DNA from: Desulfuromonadaceae bacterium
Lineage (GTDB): Bacteria > Desulfobacterota > Desulfuromonadia > Desulfuromonadales > JAHYIW01
Direction of reading: 5' to 3'
DNA length: 64,000 bases
Assembly (NCBI GenBank): GCA_019429445.1
Contig: JAHYIW010000012.1
Coordinates: 38,359 to 102,358 of the forward strand
The notes under the pieces are model-generated. The model did no database searches. It was not told the DNA's origin and saw only the letters and a list, made by a program, of their open reading frames with translations. Below are positions 63,387 through 64,000 of this stretch, in pieces (the first letter of the stretch is position 1; the number at the start of each line of letters is the position of its first letter). The translations under genes and the position numbers were made by a program.

Positions 63387-64000
63387 ATGATTCTTTTAAC
63401 CGGTGGTGCTGGTTATATCGGCTCCCATACGGCCGTCGAGCTCATGGCCCGTGGCTACAACGTCCTGCTGCTCGACAATTTCTGCAATAGTTCTCCCCAA
63501 GTCCTCGACCGTCTGTTCGCGATCACTGGCCAAAAAATCCCCTGTATCCGCGCTGATGTTCGCGATGCGGCGGCGATCGATGAGGTCTTTGTTTCTCACC
63601 AGATCGATGCGGTGATTCACTTTGCCGCGCTCAAGGCGGTTGGAGAATCCTGCACAAATCCTCTGCATTATTTCGATAACAATATCAGCGGAACGATTTC
63701 TTTGTTGCAAGCGATGCGGCGGCATAATGTCGGCCGTTTGGTCTTTAGTTCCTCGGCAACAGTTTATGGCCAGCCGGAGCATTGTCCGATTCCAGAGAGT
63801 GCGCCACTCCAGGTCACCAACCCTTACGGGCGAACCAAGCTGGTTATGGAACAGTTGATTGCCGATCTCACGGCGGCGGATGCGGCTTTTCACGCTGCTA
63901 CACTCCGTTATTTTAATCCGGTTGGCGCCCATGCGAGCGGATTGATCGGCGAAGATCCGAGCGGCATACCGAATAACTTGATGCCCTTCATCTGTCAGGT
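63387..64000 (+). CDS. galE: UDP-glucose 4-epimerase, 3' end beyond the window
   Basis: At least 204 codons are present. The NAD-binding motif is ILLTGGAGYIGSHTAVEL at residues 2-19, followed by VIHFAALKAVGES, the catalytic SSSATVYG and the YxxxK motif in NPYGRTKLVMEQ. It interconverts UDP-glucose and UDP-galactose (or the HexNAc forms) and would feed the capsule. The ATG at 63387 has AGGTGG upstream. The frame is still open at the window edge. Confidence 0.95.
   Translation, partial: MILLTGGAGYIGSHTAVELMARGYNVLLLDNFCNSSPQVLDRLFAITGQKIPCIRADVRDAAAIDEVFVSHQIDAVIHFAALKAVGESCTNPLHYFDNNISGTISLLQAMRRHNVGRLVFSSSATVYGQPEHCPIPESAPLQVTNPYGRTKLVMEQLIADLTAADAAFHAATLRYFNPVGAHASGLIGEDPSGIPNNLMPFICQ

Overview
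The window looks like a chromosomal segment of an acetate-oxidising, anaerobic deltaproteobacterium of the Desulfuromonas/Geobacter/Pelobacter type (Desulfuromonadia). This is inferred from gene content: a citrate synthase of the eukaryotic-like Geobacter kind, a DUF4212 plus ActP-type acetate symporter pair, the carboxyspermidine polyamine route, and many NtrBC, HD and SLBB genes. I could not run a database search, so the taxonomy is an inference. Most of the window is moderately GC-rich. A block at about 54.1-59 kb is strikingly AT-rich and is probably horizontally acquired.

Layout. 0-7 kb: a TetR regulator, a radical SAM protein and a TVP38/DedA-flavoprotein reductase fusion (+), then carboxynorspermidine decarboxylase and dehydrogenase (-). 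7-11.3 kb: an IclR regulator, a long AT-rich gap, the two-gene acetate symporter with a strong terminator, and a small membrane protein. 11.3-17 kb: a minus-strand group with an AMMECR1-like protein, M42 peptidase, PHP phosphoesterase, miaB, a membrane protein and an M48/TPR lipoprotein. 17-22.4 kb: typA, guaB, guaA (+). 22.4-27.2 kb: DedA, then dusB-ntrB-ntrC-HD phosphohydrolase as a tightly overlapping minus-strand operon. 27.5-33.4 kb: citrate synthase (+), a ribonuclease E/G with a long basic tail and enolase (-). 33.5-39.7 kb: the housekeeping operon phoH-pgpH-ybeY-corC-lnt.

39.8-64 kb is a surface-polysaccharide locus. It contains two Wzi-like outer-membrane proteins, a multi-SLBB export protein, a Wzz-type chain-length protein, a UDP-sugar 6-dehydrogenase, a flippase, a MurB-like flavoenzyme, a pyruvyl transferase, a Wzy-like polymerase, two glycosyltransferases and galE (cut by the window end). 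It is riddled with small modules. There are two intact MNT-nucleotidyltransferase/HEPN toxin-antitoxin pairs, one intact MNT gene with a frameshifted HEPN partner, one more HEPN remnant, a HicBA pair, a family of small coiled-coil proteins, a pseG remnant, several palindromic repeat elements and a REP-associated (RAYT) transposase whose 5' end is duplicated in tandem.

The points most worth following up are: (i) the AT-rich block where an apparently complete MurB-like reductase sits next to a pyruvyl transferase, which may indicate an unusual lactyl or pyruvyl sugar decoration; (ii) MNT/HEPN modules built into the capsule operon, one of them translationally coupled to wzz; (iii) three families of short inverted-repeat elements; and (iv) a 13-bp palindromic operator-like sequence shared between the upstream region of the first operon and the citrate synthase promoter region.
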